From positions 1 through 20,664 of IMG/VR virus record IMGVR_UViG_3300037502_000645: 20,664 bases of DNA; one strand, written 5' to 3'. The notes beneath the pieces are model-generated. The model ran no database searches. It saw only the letters and a program-made list of their open reading frames with translations, and had not been told where the DNA came from. This stretch comes from a virus. Positions 4,312-12,985 of the stretch are shown here, piece after piece. The position numbers were made by a program, and so were the translations under genes. How positions within the stretch are numbered: the stretch's first letter is position 1; each line of letters opens with the position of its first letter.

Positions 4312-6363
4312 TTATTTAACTCCTTTAAGTTGATTGATTTCTGCTTGTAAAGTTTTAACTTGCTCAGAAAGTTCTTGAACTGCTTTAATTAGCGGACTTA
4401 TAAACATTTCTCGGCTAATTGCTTGAATTGTATCTTCGCCCATATCCCAGCCAGCGAAAGTCGTTACGCCTTCAGCATCTAAAGCCGCCTTAACTTCTTG
4501 CGCCACTAAACCGTGCATGACGGTATCAATATCCCGTTTGTTTTCCTCGTTATAGTAAGGTAGGCTTGGGTCAATCTCGTTGCTGGGTTTCCATTGATAC
4601 TTGACTGGACGTAAACGGTTGATAAAAGAAAGACCAAGTGTGTCATCTTGAATGTTTCTCTTTAGTCTTTCGTCTGAGGTTTGTGTCCAAGTTGCGTTGA
4701 CTGTGTAGGCGTTGTAAATTTTTCCTGCGCCATTACCAATAGTGACATTAGTATTGGCTTGCCCTTGTACCGTATTACCAATAACAATCTGGTCTGTTGC
4801 ACCCGCTGCTGATGTGGTAGCACCACGACCTATGCAAACATTTCCTGTTCCTGTGGTTATGTTCCATCCAGCAGATGCGCCCACTCCAGTGTTGTATGAA
4901 CCTGTCGTTAAGCCAGAAAGAGCGCCTTGATAATTTGCTGTGTCTTGACTGCAACCAACAGCAGTATTGTAATTTCCAGTAGTGCATACATCCAATGATG
5001 AACGACCGAAAGCAGCATTTTCTGTACCTGTTGTATTGAGTCGCAATGCGTTGTAACCAGTGGCGGTATTGTACGCTCCAGTGGTATTTGAATATAAGGA
5101 TTGATAACCAACAGCGGTATTTTGAGATGCGGTAGTGTTAAAAAATAAAGCTATATCTCCAAAAGCGGTATTGGCAGTTCCAGTTGTATTGTTTTCAAGA
5201 GAACTCATACCTACTGCGGTATTGCTTGTTCCTGTTGTGTTGTCATATAAAGCGTATGTTCCGACACCAACTAAACGATTCCCAGTAGTGTTAAATGAAG
5301 CAGCTTGATAACCTATTACTGTGTTGTTAGATGCGGTGGTGTTATTTACAAGAACATCTTTACCAACGGCAACATTATAATTACCCGTGGTGTTGTTATA
5401 TAAACTATCCACACCAATAGCGGTATTTTCTACACCTGTCGTGTTATACCTCATTGCCCTCCAGCCAAGAGCGATGTTGTAATTACCAGTAGTGTTTTTT
5501 TCCAGTGAATAATAGCCAAAAGCACCATTACCCGTTCCAGTGGTATTTGATTGAAGTGTTTGCCTACCAAAAGCCGAGTTAAAGCCAGCCGTAGTATTAG
5601 ACTCTAGTGCTTGAAAACCAAATGCTGTGTTATCTTCACCAGTGGTGTTTGAACCAAGGGCATTTGCACCACCCGCAGTATTGTTAGAGCCAGTTGTATT
5701 TGCGTCTAGTGAATTCCGACCAATAGCCGTGTTGTTTTGACCTGTGGTGTTGGCATATAAGGATTGATAACCTACTGCTGTGTTGTTAGATGCGGTGGTG
5801 TTGAGGCGAAGTGCATCACGACCTACTGCGGTGTTATTAGAGCCTGTTGTATTAGTATAAAGAGAACGAAACCCTAAAGAAGTATTTTCTGCTCCTGTTG
5901 TGTTTGCTATCAATGCTCCAGAACCAAACGCACTATTTTGAGCGCCACTCGTATTAACATTTAACGCACCAGCACCAACGGCAGTATTATTTGCTACAGC
6001 ACCAGCACCTTTACCAACAGTAAGACCTGAGATTGTTGCGTCAGAAGTAGCAGATAGAGTAGTAAATGCACCTGTATTAGCTGTAGATGCACCGATAGGT
6101 GTATTGTTGATTGATCCACCAGAGATAACAGGGCTTGTAAAGGTATTTCCTGTAAATGCAACACCAGTAATCGTTCCACCAGTAATCTTGGCAGCAGTCA
6201 TGGTATATGTGCCATCTCTAATACCATCTCCGCAATCTCGGATCTGCGCCATCATGTCTCGCATGGTGTCGTTTACTGCCGATGGGAGCATCCCCTCTGG
6301 TGCGCCATCTGGAGGAGTTGCTGTGTTATTAGCAGGGGTTAGAGAATACTTTGTATATGCCAT
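4312..6363 (-). CDS. Tail fibre with YadA-like 17-residue repeats and S74 self-cleaving chaperone
   Basis: A 683-aa receptor-binding fibre. Residues 1-60 (MAYTKYSLTPANNTA, MLPSAVNDTMRDMMAQIRD) form the conserved tail-attachment end of many podoviral fibres. Residues 61-124 are strand-rich linker. Residues 125-464 are 20 uninterrupted 17-residue repeats of the form xNTAxGxxxLxxNTTGx, followed by two or three degenerate ones, and should fold as a trimeric beta-roll shaft. The C-terminus is a peptidase S74 intramolecular chaperone: TSDERLKRNI carries S563 and K568, the Ser-Lys dyad with the five-residue spacing of endosialidase chaperones. Cleavage before S563 would release about 121 residues after trimerisation. 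The end is a coiled coil (VQELSEQVKTLQAEINQL). AAGGAAA precedes ATG 6363. Confidence 0.93.
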   Translation of the reverse strand: MAYTKYSLTPANNTATPPDGAPEGMLPSAVNDTMRDMMAQIRDCGDGIRDGTYTMTAAKITGGTITGVAFTGNTFTSPVISGGSINNTPIGASTANTGAFTTLSATSDATISGLTVGKGAGAVANNTAVGAGALNVNTSGAQNSAFGSGALIANTTGAENTSLGFRSLYTNTTGSNNTAVGRDALRLNTTASNNTAVGYQSLYANTTGQNNTAIGRNSLDANTTGSNNTAGGANALGSNTTGEDNTAFGFQALESNTTAGFNSAFGRQTLQSNTTGTGNGAFGYYSLEKNTTGNYNIALGWRAMRYNTTGVENTAIGVDSLYNNTTGNYNVAVGKDVLVNNTTASNNTVIGYQAASFNTTGNRLVGVGTYALYDNTTGTSNTAVGMSSLENNTTGTANTAFGDIALFFNTTASQNTAVGYQSLYSNTTGAYNTATGYNALRLNTTGTENAAFGRSSLDVCTTGNYNTAVGCSQDTANYQGALSGLTTGSYNTGVGASAGWNITTGTGNVCIGRGATTSAAGATDQIVIGNTVQGQANTNVTIGNGAGKIYNAYTVNATWTQTSDERLKRNIQDDTLGLSFINRLRPVKYQWKPSNEIDPSLPYYNEENKRDIDTVMHGLVAQEVKAALDAEGVTTFAGWDMGEDTIQAISREMFISPLIKAVQELSEQVKTLQAEINQLKGVK
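4972..5991 (-). repeat. 20 tandem 51-bp coding repeats
   Basis: Each unit encodes 17 residues ending in NTTG or NTTA, with no insertion or deletion over 20 copies. Most copies differ at the DNA level, but the segments at 5305-5343 and 5764-5802 match at 37 of 39 positions and lie exactly nine units (459 bp) apart. Confidence 0.9.
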
Positions 6364-6371
6364 GATTTTCC

Positions 6372-7922
6372 TTACTGTTGTTCTGTTTGAAATTCACCAG
6401 ATAATAAGCCACGCAGTCCTGTAACTGGTACATTATAAGTTCTTGGTTGGAGTTCTGGCATCCTTCCAAGGCGCATCTGTGCTGCTAGATTTTCGATTGC
6501 TGTTCTGCGCATTGCTTCTGCACCCATACGAGAGGCTGCTGCACCTGCTGCAAATGGTGTGCCTAATGTTGGCTCGTATGCAATTGCACCGCCTGAGAAG
6601 ATGCCTGATACAACACCTGTAGGAGCAAAGCGACCATAAAACTTTAATAAGTTTTGGGTTGTGCCACCTTTAGCTGCCTTCTCAATAGCATCTTGCTCTT
6701 GCTTGGTAAACAAGCGCATTTTCTTGTCGTTCTTAGCCAACTGTCGTAATTGTTGAGCCATTGAGTTTTCTGCGCCTGATGCTGTAAATTTAGACTGATC
6801 TAACTGAGCATTGTTTAGCATATCCTCAAAAATCTCTGATTTTTTAAGTCTGCCATAAGATGTTCTAGCATCTTTCCACATTTGAATAGAATCTTTACTG
6901 CCACCAATAATGGCTGAATCAGGAGCATTTAGGATAGTGTTATCAAACTCATCTACAAGAATAGATGCTAATCTGCGCTCTTGTGGATCTGTGCTTGCTT
7001 GTGCGCCCTTGATAATCTTGCGTAAAGACTGTAATTCTGTAAAATCTTTTGGTGTAGCAGTATTTGTTGCTTCTTCTAAAGCTGATGCAATCTTTGGATA
7101 GGATTTTGCTGTGTATCCTTCTGATCTTAAATCTTTGCCTACTTTGTCCATTCTGTTAATAAACGCATCAGAATCAAACAAAACACCAGATTCTTTTGCT
7201 TTAGTAAATAGATTTTGAGACTCTTGCGCTAATTGTTCTGATGTTGGTGCGCCAACTGCTTTGCGACTAGATGTCATACCAAACGGAGCAGCAGTTGTAA
7301 CTCCAGCAATCATACCTGCTAGTGGGCTACCTGTAGCTTCTGTTACATATTGAGCAGCAGCAGCCGATGGTGCAGACGCAGCAACTTGCGCTTTTGGTGC
7401 TTCTGCCAAACGCTTAGATACTTCTCTTGTAACAGGGCTAACTGCTTGTTGTCCTAATCTTACTAAAGCAGGTAATTGTGCCAATGTAGAACTAATGCCA
7501 CCAGCACCAGCCTCAATCATTCTTTCGCCACGACTTTGTGGCTCGGCAAGACCCATCTGTGTCATGGCTTGGCTTGCTACTTGGCTAGGCATCTGTAGGC
7601 TAGGAATATTTGTGCCAGCAACCTTGTTTACACCGCCTGAAATCATGTTTACAAGCGTGTTTAAGGCATCGCCAATAGGTAGAGCCATTGATCCAATCAA
7701 TGCGCCTGGTGCGCCTGCTACAGCACCTCCAGCAAGTGCGCCTGGAATTGTCTGAGCCATGCCTCTGGTGGCAATCTCTGCTGTGCGCTCTAAAGTGCCT
7801 TTTTCTTTTTTTGGCTCTACATTAGCTTCATCGTATAGTTTCTTAGCAGCTTTATTGATCTCTGCCTCAGACATAGAGTCTGGAAACTCGACTTGCCCTA
7901 CTTTTGGGATGTCAATAATCAT
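6372..7922 (-). CDS. Probable internal virion / DNA ejection protein (516 aa)
   Basis: The N-terminus (IPKVGQVEFPDSMSEAEINKAAKKLYDEA) is a short beta-hairpin plus helix that I recognise at the start of many large internal virion proteins of podoviruses. A glycine-zipper membrane-type segment follows at about 59-87 (GALAGGAVAGAPGALIGS), then long Ala/Gln-rich helices and a second Gly/Ala-rich stretch near 430-460. Such proteins are packaged in the capsid and form a channel through the host envelope during ejection. Residues around 225-380 (AKESGVLFDSDAFINRMDKV and on) form an amphipathic helical domain without enzymatic motif. The start overlaps the stop of the 7919 gene by 4 nt. Confidence 0.75.
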   Translation of the reverse strand: MIIDIPKVGQVEFPDSMSEAEINKAAKKLYDEANVEPKKEKGTLERTAEIATRGMAQTIPGALAGGAVAGAPGALIGSMALPIGDALNTLVNMISGGVNKVAGTNIPSLQMPSQVASQAMTQMGLAEPQSRGERMIEAGAGGISSTLAQLPALVRLGQQAVSPVTREVSKRLAEAPKAQVAASAPSAAAAQYVTEATGSPLAGMIAGVTTAAPFGMTSSRKAVGAPTSEQLAQESQNLFTKAKESGVLFDSDAFINRMDKVGKDLRSEGYTAKSYPKIASALEEATNTATPKDFTELQSLRKIIKGAQASTDPQERRLASILVDEFDNTILNAPDSAIIGGSKDSIQMWKDARTSYGRLKKSEIFEDMLNNAQLDQSKFTASGAENSMAQQLRQLAKNDKKMRLFTKQEQDAIEKAAKGGTTQNLLKFYGRFAPTGVVSGIFSGGAIAYEPTLGTPFAAGAAASRMGAEAMRRTAIENLAAQMRLGRMPELQPRTYNVPVTGLRGLLSGEFQTEQQ

Positions 7923-9121
7923 TCTACTTTTCCTGTAGCTGGATTAAATCTTTTAACTTTACCTTGTGGAGCAACTGGCGAAATAGGTGCAATTCTGTAG
8001 AAATCAACAATATTAGCCATATCAGGGTTTTTACCTAGAATGTCTAATCGTCTGTTGTATTCACCGACTGTATATTGTGCAACTCGTTTAGAGGCATTGG
8101 CAATCTGCTTAATCTCAGCAGGTGTCAGACTGTCAATATCACCCGAAAATGCTCGTTCAGCCAATTTACCTTCGGCTTCTGTAATTTGACCTTCGCCACG
8201 CATTGACTTACGACCTTGTAATGTAAGCTCTGCGAATCCACGAATTGCTTGACGAGTATTAGCAATGGTTTCTTCTGTATCACGACCAGTAACACCCAAT
8301 GTAGAACCTAACTGAGCAAGTCTCATTCTTGGTGTTGCCATCGTTCCAGAGATGATCTTATTGCTGTCTACTGCACTAATGACTCGATCCGCAGCATCAA
8401 TTTGTAATACAGAACCTTGAGCTTGTGCTTGAGCATCTTTGAGAACAGGCGCAATCTGAGCCAACCCTTTGCCCGTGTCCACAGAAATATTTGTGGAGGG
8501 AGTTTTTCGTGCAAGGAAATCTGTAAATGATCCCTTGAATCCGTTTTGGACTGCAAATTCATATTCCTTTACCGATGATGGTGCTTTATCTTCTTTGGTT
8601 AATAATTGTGCTGCTTTCATTGGATCTTCTAATGCTGCTGCTGCAATCAGCTTATCCATATCAACTGTTGTTCTTGTTGGCAAATTGCCACGCAATGCTG
8701 CTGCTGTTTCCTGAACAGCCATATCGCCACCAAACTCAGGGCGAGATAACATTTCTAATTGTGATCCTTCACCTGTAGCCATAGGAATTTGAACAGGAGT
8801 CTGTCTAATTGCACCTCTAGCCATCTCTTGTGCTTGACGCTTGCGCTTAAAGTCCTCTAACTGCATCCCTGTAACCATCTGCTTTAGAGTGCGATCAAAC
8901 GATTGGTTATAGCCTTCTGATCCTGCTGCCAAAGCACCTGCTAATGCTTGTCCTGTGCTTACAGGATAACGCTGAGTGCCTGATTGACCAAGTAAAGCAA
9001 TGGCTGCGTTTAGCAAAGCCTGTTGCGATGCGTTGGACTGCATCCGTTGTTGGTCTGCTGCACTTGTAAATGCTGTGTAGTCTGGTTGCTGACCAAATAA
9101 AGCTGATAGATCAATTGCCAT
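7919..9121 (-). CDS. Probable internal virion protein (400 aa), helical
   Basis: A 400-aa protein with an N-terminal MAIDLSALFGQQPDYTAFTSA that recurs in podoviral structural clusters, then Ala/Gln-rich helices (NASQQALLNAAIALLGQSG; ALAGALAAGSEGYNQSFDRT). No signal peptide, transmembrane span or catalytic motif is visible. It lies between two glycine-rich probable ejection proteins, with a 4-nt overlap to the downstream one and a 3-nt gap to the upstream one, so it is probably co-assembled with them inside the head or at the portal. A role as a lytic transglycosylase is not supported: no E-S-x-F type motif is seen. Confidence 0.65.
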   Translation of the reverse strand: MAIDLSALFGQQPDYTAFTSAADQQRMQSNASQQALLNAAIALLGQSGTQRYPVSTGQALAGALAAGSEGYNQSFDRTLKQMVTGMQLEDFKRKRQAQEMARGAIRQTPVQIPMATGEGSQLEMLSRPEFGGDMAVQETAAALRGNLPTRTTVDMDKLIAAAALEDPMKAAQLLTKEDKAPSSVKEYEFAVQNGFKGSFTDFLARKTPSTNISVDTGKGLAQIAPVLKDAQAQAQGSVLQIDAADRVISAVDSNKIISGTMATPRMRLAQLGSTLGVTGRDTEETIANTRQAIRGFAELTLQGRKSMRGEGQITEAEGKLAERAFSGDIDSLTPAEIKQIANASKRVAQYTVGEYNRRLDILGKNPDMANIVDFYRIAPISPVAPQGKVKRFNPATGKVE

Positions 9122-9124
9122 AAT

Positions 9125-10123
9125 TTATCCTAGTAAAGAATTTGGATTTCTTTGTGCCATTCTTGGCGATAACAGGTTTAATAATCCTGTGTAATCTACT
9201 GCACCAGCAGGGCGAACCTGTGGCATTTGTAATTGTTGTTGTTGCATTTGTGGCATCTGTGGTCTTGCCAATAACCCACTTGCCAATCTTGCTCCCTGTA
9301 AAGCCTGACCAGCTGTTAATCCTTTAGAGGGCAATCCAAGAGCTTTAGATTCAATATTTAATCCTGCCAACTCAGAAGGACTGTAGGAATAAGATAGAGT
9401 TTGAACAATTTGATCTGGACTCAATCCTTGTGCAGCCAACCTAGCCATATCTGTTGCTAAAAATTGATCTACACCAGCAGACATATTTAATGTTTGTGCA
9501 ATCTGTGCTTCGCTTAAACCTTGTTTAGCAAGATTAACTGCATCAAATGCCTCTGAATATGGCAATGCTGTTGCTGCTTCTGCTGTCGCTGTTGCCAAAG
9601 CGTCTGTTGCTACAGGTGCTATATCAGATAAGCCTGCTAATCCAGCCAATACATCACCTGATGCTCCTGCTGCGCTTAATCCGCTACCGCCAGATAGTCC
9701 AAGTTCTGCTGCTGTGGCTGCATCTAAACCAACAAATCCTGCTTCTGCGCCTGTTAATGCAGGAGCTACATAAGGAGCAATAAATGGCAATGATGCTGCA
9801 CCAACTGTAGCCCATCCACCAGGTATTTCGTTGCCTACAAATTTATCTACATCTGCAAGAACATCGCCAACTGGCTGAGTAACCGCTTTATCAATAGATA
9901 CACCAACATCACCAATAGTTTGACCAACATCCTCTACAGCGCCTAAAATTCCACCGCCATCACCAGATGTTCCTAGAACATCAGATATAGGATCTGTAAT
10001 AGCAGAAACAATACCGCCTCCACCTCCTTGAGGCTTTATCTTTCCATCTCCACAATGCTCAAAAGCTCCTTGTGGCAAATCAGGAATGTCCATTAAGGCA
10101 CAAGCTCTGTTGTTGAATCTCAT
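9125..10123 (-). CDS. Gly/Ala-rich structural protein, probable ejection component (332 aa)
   Basis: ATG 10123 is coupled to the acetyltransferase stop (ATGA). An alternative start at ATG 10093 (MDIPDLPQGAFEHCGDGKIK) is possible, and the conserved-looking part begins there. The protein is a run of low-complexity helical segments (IGDVGVSIDKAVTQPVGDVLADVDKF), a hydrophobic Gly/Ala middle (SLPFIAPYVAPALTGAEAG) and a Gln/Met-rich stretch (PQMPQMQQQQLQMPQ). Two copies of an LSEAQIAQTL / LSPDQIVQTL helix motif stand about 40 residues apart (near 205 and 245), which suggests a small internal helical repeat. Membrane-active composition and position point to an internal virion protein; there is no direct functional motif. 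Confidence 0.65.
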   Translation of the reverse strand: MRFNNRACALMDIPDLPQGAFEHCGDGKIKPQGGGGGIVSAITDPISDVLGTSGDGGGILGAVEDVGQTIGDVGVSIDKAVTQPVGDVLADVDKFVGNEIPGGWATVGAASLPFIAPYVAPALTGAEAGFVGLDAATAAELGLSGGSGLSAAGASGDVLAGLAGLSDIAPVATDALATATAEAATALPYSEAFDAVNLAKQGLSEAQIAQTLNMSAGVDQFLATDMARLAAQGLSPDQIVQTLSYSYSPSELAGLNIESKALGLPSKGLTAGQALQGARLASGLLARPQMPQMQQQQLQMPQVRPAGAVDYTGLLNLLSPRMAQRNPNSLLG

Positions 10124-10527
10124 AGTTTATGTTCCACTAATGTTTGTTTTTTTACAAATCCAAGTCGTTTTGTTAGTCTTGCAACAGAGTTTCTGACATA
10201 GCCCTGAACTTTTGTTGCTCCAAATGCTTTAAACAATGCACACAATTGCTTATATGCTTCTTGATTAGTTACAAACTTACCGCCATAAGCGCATATAAAA
10301 GCTACTTTTTGTTTCGGATATTGAACAAAAGATATAACTATGACACCTTGTATTTTATCTTGCTCTACACCAACAAATAAGTGCATATGCCCATTGTTTA
10401 AAAAACTTTTTACATCGTTTACATCATATTCATCACACTCACTTTTGATAAGTGCATCAGCAATATAGCCCTCTATTACAGACCATTCAGCCTGTATTTG
10501 TTGAGGGCTATATTTTCTTACTAGCAA
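10120..10527 (-). CDS. GNAT-like acetyltransferase in the virion operon
   Basis: This 135-aa protein starts with TTG 10527, placed immediately after the preceding TAA, with GGTGGA 9 nt upstream; no in-frame ATG fits. The fold reads as GNAT: MHLFVGVEQDKIQGVIVISFV (two strands of the acceptor half), then AYGGKFVTNQEAYKQLCALFKAFG (strand and helix bordering acetyl-CoA) and RNSVARLTKRLGFVKKQTL (the closing alpha4-beta7 element). The Q/R-x-x-G-x-G/A pyrophosphate loop is degenerate, so activity is uncertain. GNAT-like genes within structural clusters are known in several podovirus groups with unknown targets. It may modify a virion protein or a host factor. Confidence 0.7.
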   Translation of the reverse strand: MLVRKYSPQQIQAEWSVIEGYIADALIKSECDEYDVNDVKSFLNNGHMHLFVGVEQDKIQGVIVISFVQYPKQKVAFICAYGGKFVTNQEAYKQLCALFKAFGATKVQGYVRNSVARLTKRLGFVKKQTLVEHKL

Positions 10528-12177
10528 TTAGAAAAATCCACCGCCTAATAGACCGCCACCAATTGCACCCAAAGCAGGTAAACCAAAACCGCCACCAAAT
10601 CCTAGGTTAGGAAACGCTTGACCTAAAGCATAACCGCCTAGACCGCCTGCTAAAGCACCTCCTAATGCACCTACAGTTCTGTTTCCTGCAAACTGAGGTT
10701 GTGCAGCAGGTGTGCCAAATGATCCAAGAGGCGATCCATAAACAGACGATAGATAGCCAGAAAGCTGCTGATAAGGCAATTGTTGCTCAAAAGCATAACG
10801 AGCCATTCTTTCCTGTAGAGGTTGCGCTGCAATAGCCTCCCTTTGTGCGCCAACTTGAGCCAATGTTTGCGATGGCAAGAACTGTTGAGCATATATTTGT
10901 GGAGCTGCTTGAGATGCTGCCAACTGTCTTGACAACTCTTGATATTGACCTGTGCCAACACCACCTGCTGCTTGCAATTGTGTTCCGAGTGCAGCTTGTT
11001 GAGCTTGCTGTAGACCTTGTGCGCCAAGCAAACGATTCTGAATATCTTGTGCGGATACACCTGCCAATTGACCCAAAGCCTGCTGTTGTAATGCTCTCTC
11101 TTGTTGGAATTGTGATCCAGCTAGATTTGCTGTTACATCGCCTAAAGACCTTCCAAAAGCCTCTGTAGCAGTTCCTAATGCTCTTTCCATAGAGCCTGAT
11201 CCTAATCGACCAGAACGGCTATAAAGGCTAGAAATGCCAGGCAAAACGGATTGACTAAACTGCTGAGTTAGTGGTCGAGTAGCAGCTTCCATCATGGCTT
11301 GCTGATAAGGGTTGCTACCTAGAAAACTACCAGAAGCAATATTGGCTAATTGACCTGTAGCAATGTTTTGGAATCCACCGCCTGCTGCTTGACTATAAAC
11401 ATCTGCACCTGGCTGGAATCCTGCTGCGCCATAGATGTTTTCATATAAAGGTGTTGCTGCTGATGGTGCTGTTAAGCCTCTTAAAAATGCACCTTGAGCC
11501 TGTCCCAAAATGGGACTTGATTGTCTAGCTAAATTTTCTTGGGCTTGTAATGCTTGTAATGTTTGCTCTGATGGACTTACAAATGTTTGTCCAGGATACA
11601 TAGAAGGTTGTTGGCGCAAAAAGATTTCTTGTGCTTGACGCAATCCTTCTGTAAGAAATGGGCGAATAGAAGCATCAATCTGTGATGCTTTAGCATCTGG
11701 CTCGCCTGGTGTTATTGGTGGGCTAGAAAGAAAATTTATAGGATTGGAATAATTAGGTAATGTATTGAAATCAGGAGTCATTAAAGGTCTATTGTTAAGA
11801 GCAATTTGATTAAGATCAGACTGTCTATTGATAGCGTCAATTTGCTCTGGAGTCATTGTTCCACTTAAATCTGCAAATGCTCCACCTGATGTTCCACCTG
11901 TAGTAGCACTAGGAGCAGTTCCTTGTATGCGTTTTAAATAATCTTGATATGACTTATCTTGTCTTTGCCCACGAGAAGTTGATAATCCAGCACCAAAATA
12001 AGGAGAACTATATGCCAAATCTGCTGTTTCCATTCTAGGCATACCATCTTCTGTCATGCCAGAATTTTGAAACGCTTGATATTCTGGTGAACTAAAGTAA
12101 CCAATATCACCCTTAAAATTACTAGGAATGACAATTCGATTTCGATTTTGCAAATAAAATTGTAATGGTGATGCCAT
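10528..12177 (-). CDS. Large glycine-zipper virion protein, probable ejection protein (549 aa)
   Basis: ATG 12177 starts MASPLQFYLQNRN. The first 130 residues are polar and Tyr/Phe/Ser-rich; residues about 170-480 are long Gln/Ala-rich helices (QASQIDASIRPFLTEGLRQAQ is typical in style) with a Ser/Gly-rich centre. The last 45 residues are a Gly zipper (GGALAGGLGGYALG, then GGGFGLPALGAIGGGLLGGG), which in other phages inserts into membranes. There is no enzymatic motif. It lies between the jelly-roll tail protein and the acetyltransferase, at the tail-to-ejection boundary of the operon. The role is inferred from composition and position; a structural scaffold-like role in the head is possible. 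Confidence 0.65.
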   Translation of the reverse strand: MASPLQFYLQNRNRIVIPSNFKGDIGYFSSPEYQAFQNSGMTEDGMPRMETADLAYSSPYFGAGLSTSRGQRQDKSYQDYLKRIQGTAPSATTGGTSGGAFADLSGTMTPEQIDAINRQSDLNQIALNNRPLMTPDFNTLPNYSNPINFLSSPPITPGEPDAKASQIDASIRPFLTEGLRQAQEIFLRQQPSMYPGQTFVSPSEQTLQALQAQENLARQSSPILGQAQGAFLRGLTAPSAATPLYENIYGAAGFQPGADVYSQAAGGGFQNIATGQLANIASGSFLGSNPYQQAMMEAATRPLTQQFSQSVLPGISSLYSRSGRLGSGSMERALGTATEAFGRSLGDVTANLAGSQFQQERALQQQALGQLAGVSAQDIQNRLLGAQGLQQAQQAALGTQLQAAGGVGTGQYQELSRQLAASQAAPQIYAQQFLPSQTLAQVGAQREAIAAQPLQERMARYAFEQQLPYQQLSGYLSSVYGSPLGSFGTPAAQPQFAGNRTVGALGGALAGGLGGYALGQAFPNLGFGGGFGLPALGAIGGGLLGGGFF

Positions 12178-12187
12178 AATTATTCCT

Positions 12188-12985
12188 TTATCCTACGATA
12201 ATATATTTATAAGTCATGCCTGATACTGTATTAGCTGGATGGCTAATAGTGGCACTTCCGTTGGTTACTGCTGATATATAAGGTCTTGTAAATAAATTGC
12301 TTGTGTATCCGTTTGATGACAAATAACTAACTGTTGCTATAACACTAGGTGTTGATGGTCTAGTTGGTGTGCTTTGTGTTGCAAAATGTTCTAGACTGAC
12401 ACCAATATCGCTAGGTCTCCATGCTAACTGCACATAATCATCTTTTTGCAATGCAATAAAGAAGTTTATGGCTGCAATCACTCGGCTTGATGTGCCTGTC
12501 GATTTTCTTTGTGGAACACCAAATTCGCTATTACTACCTGCTACATTTGATCCATTCTTTTTAAACCAAATGCTGACCTCTTGCACATCGTTAGTCGTAT
12601 TGATTAACTGTGTTGAGAACTGAATGTTATATAGCCCTGAGTAATCTACTTTTAACTTTGTATTATCTACAAGACTAGCACCAAGGTTATAGTCTGTTGT
12701 AGAGAAAGACATAATGTTTTCTGCTGTTGTTGTTGTCGCTGCTTGATCTGTATCATCTTGAACTGCTAAATATGGGTAATACGCTGTAGCCGATACATCG
12801 TCTGTAGCCATCAACAAAATGACTGAATCTGCACCAATCCGAGCGTCTGTAATCGTTGTGGTGGATGCACCGCCTGTCGCTAGAGTTACCGACCCTGTAT
12901 TGTTGGTTTTGCCGTTCATAATCCCATTGACTACTTCGGCAACACCTCGCTGATCTGCTCCAAATGGAGGCAAAACTCGAAACAT
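12188..12985 (-). CDS. Tail-associated jelly-roll protein (C1q/TNF-like)
   Basis: A 265-aa protein. Residues 1-60 (FRVLPPFGADQRGVAEVVNGIMNGKTNNTG) form the conserved lead-in of a phage structural family. The remainder is beta-rich with the order of a C1q/TNF-like jelly roll: DYSGLYNIQFSTQL, VSIWFKKNGSNV, AINFFIALQKDDYVQLAW, SVIATVSYL. In these folds the final strand runs into a conserved hydrophobic end, as here (YKYIIVG). Such domains trimerise and bind host surfaces. It shares 1 nt with the nozzle gene (TAATG), consistent with equal production. A tail decoration or receptor-binding role is the likely one. Confidence 0.7.
   Translation of the reverse strand: MFRVLPPFGADQRGVAEVVNGIMNGKTNNTGSVTLATGGASTTTITDARIGADSVILLMATDDVSATAYYPYLAVQDDTDQAATTTTAENIMSFSTTDYNLGASLVDNTKLKVDYSGLYNIQFSTQLINTTNDVQEVSIWFKKNGSNVAGSNSEFGVPQRKSTGTSSRVIAAINFFIALQKDDYVQLAWRPSDIGVSLEHFATQSTPTRPSTPSVIATVSYLSSNGYTSNLFTRPYISAVTNGSATISHPANTVSGMTYKYIIVG

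Noticed and set aside
4972-5991. CRISPR array or minisatellite because of regular 51-bp repetition
   Set aside because: The repeats are in frame, without unique spacers, and encode a well-known 17-residue fibre repeat.
4742-9783. Several 60-86 codon plus-strand ORFs opposite the fibre and ejection genes
   Set aside because: Low-complexity Val/Ala/Pro or Leu-rich products typical of antisense to repeat-rich genes; none has a convincing start site or neighbour coupling.
10671-11060. 129-codon ORF in another frame of the glycine-zipper protein gene
   Set aside because: It is Gln/His/Leu-rich, as expected from frame-shifted Gln/Ala codons, and is nested in a long coherent gene.
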